NCBI GenBank assembly: GCA_035628505.1 | Contig: DASPJR010000118.1 | Coordinates: 1 to 64,000 of the forward strand | Direction of reading: 5' to 3' | Length of the DNA stretch: 64,000 bases | From: DASPJR01 sp035628505 | GTDB taxonomy: Bacteria; Planctomycetota; SZUA-567; H5-PLA8 | Shown here: piece by piece, positions 62,688 to 64,000 of the stretch | Position numbering within the stretch: the first letter of the stretch is position 1 | How the letters are laid out: each line of letters begins with the position of its first letter | Program-made: the position numbers and the translations under genes | Notes under the pieces: generated by a model | The model's database searches: none | Seen by the model: only the letters and a program-made list of their open reading frames with translations | Told to the model about the DNA's origin: nothing

Positions 62688-64000
62688 CTAATCCACGTAG
62701 CCTAGATCAGCCAGACGCTGCTCAACCAGGGCTTTCTCGGCGTCTGAATAGACATCGGCCCCGCCCTGAGCCTGCTGCGATGAAGCGGCGCTACTGGAGG
62801 CGGTGAGACCGTTCGTGAAGAAGTCAGAGAGCACGCGCCCGGTCATATCCGCTGGGACTGGATGGCCGAGCGCTGCAAGCACGGTTGGGGCAATATCTGC
62901 GATCGAGGCTTCGAGCGGGCGCTCTTTTCCGAACGGCGGCATGGGCGGGACCCCCAGGCTACGGACGCCTGCGCCGCTGAGCACGAAGAAGCCTTCGGGA
63001 CGATGTGTGCCCTTGTAATTTTCGTCAGGGATTTCAACCGACGGGCCGAAGGAGAGCTTCCGAACAAAATTGACGCCCCGCGCCGGCAGCGCGAAGAGAT
63101 CGGGAAAGTCGAACGTGCCACGCTGCGGATAGGCGTCGGCCAGCGGCTTGATGCCATCGAACAGGGCGCGTCCGGAGTGCGGGCTCTTCTGCGCGCTCAG
63201 CGCGTCGATCATCTCGCGCGCGAGCGAATCCGCATTGTCGCCGACGATTCCCTGCGGCTCGCGGCCCGTGCGGTTGAAATAAATGAATCCGGCAATGGCT
63301 TCAAATGGCATGTAGGCGCGCGTACTTTTCCAGTCCACGGCGATGCCCAGGCCCTTCTGGATACGCTGTCCCGTGACGCGCTTGATCGCAGCGGAGGCCT
63401 GCGTGAGCATGCCGCCGCGTTTCAGGAATCCCAGATCAGCCAGCACGCCATTGACGCGGACCAGTTCATGCACCGGCCCGTGGCCGTGGTCGCTGCAGCC
63501 GAAAACGAGTGCGCCCGCTGATTGCGGCAGTGCGAGGATCTCGCCGAGCATCTCATCCAGGCGTGCAAAGAATTTATCGATGCGCGAGGCGCGGCGCGCG
63601 TCTTCGTCGCGCGTTTCCGGGTCGCACCAACGCCAGGCCTTGTGGAACAGCGGATCGGTCTGCTGGTAATAGAGGAACAGAACGTCCCATGGCCGCGAGG
63701 TCGCCAGGTACTTGTTGAGCGCGTGCGAGTTTTCGAGCTCGGCCTGCAGGCTGTCCATCCCAGCCGTGAAATCATCCCACTGCGTCCAATCCTTCCCGGC
63801 ACCTGGATCGCGGATGCGCTCGGATTTAAAGCTGAAATCCGGCACACGCTGGAGCACCTCGGCTTTCAACTCTTTGGGCCAGGTGAATTCTGCTTCGGTG
63901 GACGGCGTTTCGAATCCAGTGACGGCGAAGCCGTGCTTGAGCTCCCGCGCGGGGTAACTCTGCGGCTGCCCGACGACACCGACGCGCAGGCCGCTTTCAT
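62688..64000 (-). CDS. Type I phosphodiesterase/phosphatase-family protein (5' truncated)
   Basis: An alkaline-phosphatase-superfamily protein whose start lies beyond the window end; 437 codons remain. The frame stays open to the edge: upstream of the TTG at 63869 it continues SGLRVGVVGQPQSYPARELK. Two-metal motifs are visible in YYQQTDPLFHKAW and GCSDHGHGPVHEL. The tail (IADIAPTVLAALGHPVPADM then GRVLSDFF) is typical of this family. It could cleave nucleotide, lipid or sugar phosphodiesters. A GGCGCC hairpin follows the stop without a T-run. Confidence 0.85.
   Translation of the reverse strand, partial: ESGLRVGVVGQPQSYPARELKHGFAVTGFETPSTEAEFTWPKELKAEVLQRVPDFSFKSERIRDPGAGKDWTQWDDFTAGMDSLQAELENSHALNKYLATSRPWDVLFLYYQQTDPLFHKAWRWCDPETRDEDARRASRIDKFFARLDEMLGEILALPQSAGALVFGCSDHGHGPVHELVRVNGVLADLGFLKRGGMLTQASAAIKRVTGQRIQKGLGIAVDWKSTRAYMPFEAIAGFIYFNRTGREPQGIVGDNADSLAREMIDALSAQKSPHSGRALFDGIKPLADAYPQRGTFDFPDLFALPARGVNFVRKLSFGPSVEIPDENYKGTHRPEGFFVLSGAGVRSLGVPPMPPFGKERPLEASIADIAPTVLAALGHPVPADMTGRVLSDFFTNGLTASSSAASSQQAQGGADVYSDAEKALVEQRLADLGYVD

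Overview
The window is about 58-60 % GC and looks like one contiguous chromosomal segment of a Gram-negative-type, probably PVC-group (Planctomycetota/Verrucomicrobiota-like) environmental heterotroph. This is an inference from content: two secreted DUF4091 proteins, a large DUF6797-like propeller protein, a Tat-exported Gfo/Idh/MocA oxidoreductase, Kelch/PKD and Ig-like secreted proteins, a dedicated outer-membrane porin and many purine-rich Shine-Dalgarno sites. There is no rRNA, tRNA, CRISPR, prophage or insertion sequence that I can support.

Layout. 0.5-8.2 kb: a NYN-domain RNase, a secreted DUF4091 protein, two secreted proteins, then a tightly overlapped O6-alkylguanine methyltransferase / ribokinase / HIT trio. 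8.2-20.5 kb: housekeeping and membrane genes (antiporter-USP fusion, alaS, membrane-anchored spermidine-synthase-like protein, sialidase-fold protein, CDF metal exporter, clpS plus a VWA protein). 20.5-23.5 kb: DUF6797-like protein. 23.5-36.6 kb (all minus strand): a complete nitrate-assimilation island, read in order porin, nrtA, a narK-nrtB fusion, nrtD, a dmsB-dmsC fusion, nasA, nirB, nirD. 36.9-40.1 kb: an overlapping pair of RlaP-like nucleotidyltransferases and a Tat-exported oxidoreductase. 40.5-49.7 kb: Kelch/PKD protein, TrkA/RyR protein, a second DUF4091 protein, EF-hand protein, AbiEii-like nucleotidyltransferase. 50.1-55.4 kb: a GntR/UTRA-controlled sugar cluster (class I aldolase, Gfo/Idh/MocA oxidoreductase, unknown protein, xylose-isomerase-like enzyme) ending in an intrinsic terminator. 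55.5-64 kb: Ig-repeat vanadium-haloperoxidase-like protein, small proteins, glycerate kinase, zinc-ribbon membrane protein, gatA and a truncated phosphodiesterase.

Most striking. (1) One unbroken 685-codon frame joins a NarK-type major-facilitator nitrate transporter to an NrtB-type ABC permease, between nrtA and nrtD. (2) The assimilatory nitrate reductase is preceded by a fused DmsB-DmsC iron-sulfur/membrane-anchor protein, which suggests quinol as electron donor. (3) The GntR cluster has the same perfect palindrome TTGTCATGACA in front of the regulator and of the aldolase gene, plus a three-way-junction-like leader, and its isomerase carries His where xylose isomerases have a metal-ligand Asp. 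(4) Several families of short repeats, normally intergenic here, are read through in frame inside the Kelch/PKD gene.

The nitrate genes form a route from outer membrane to ammonium: porin, periplasmic binding protein, ABC and/or MFS uptake, NasA reduction to nitrite, NirBD reduction to ammonium. The 50-55 kb genes look like an inducible pathway that oxidises or epimerises, isomerises and cleaves an unidentified sugar.
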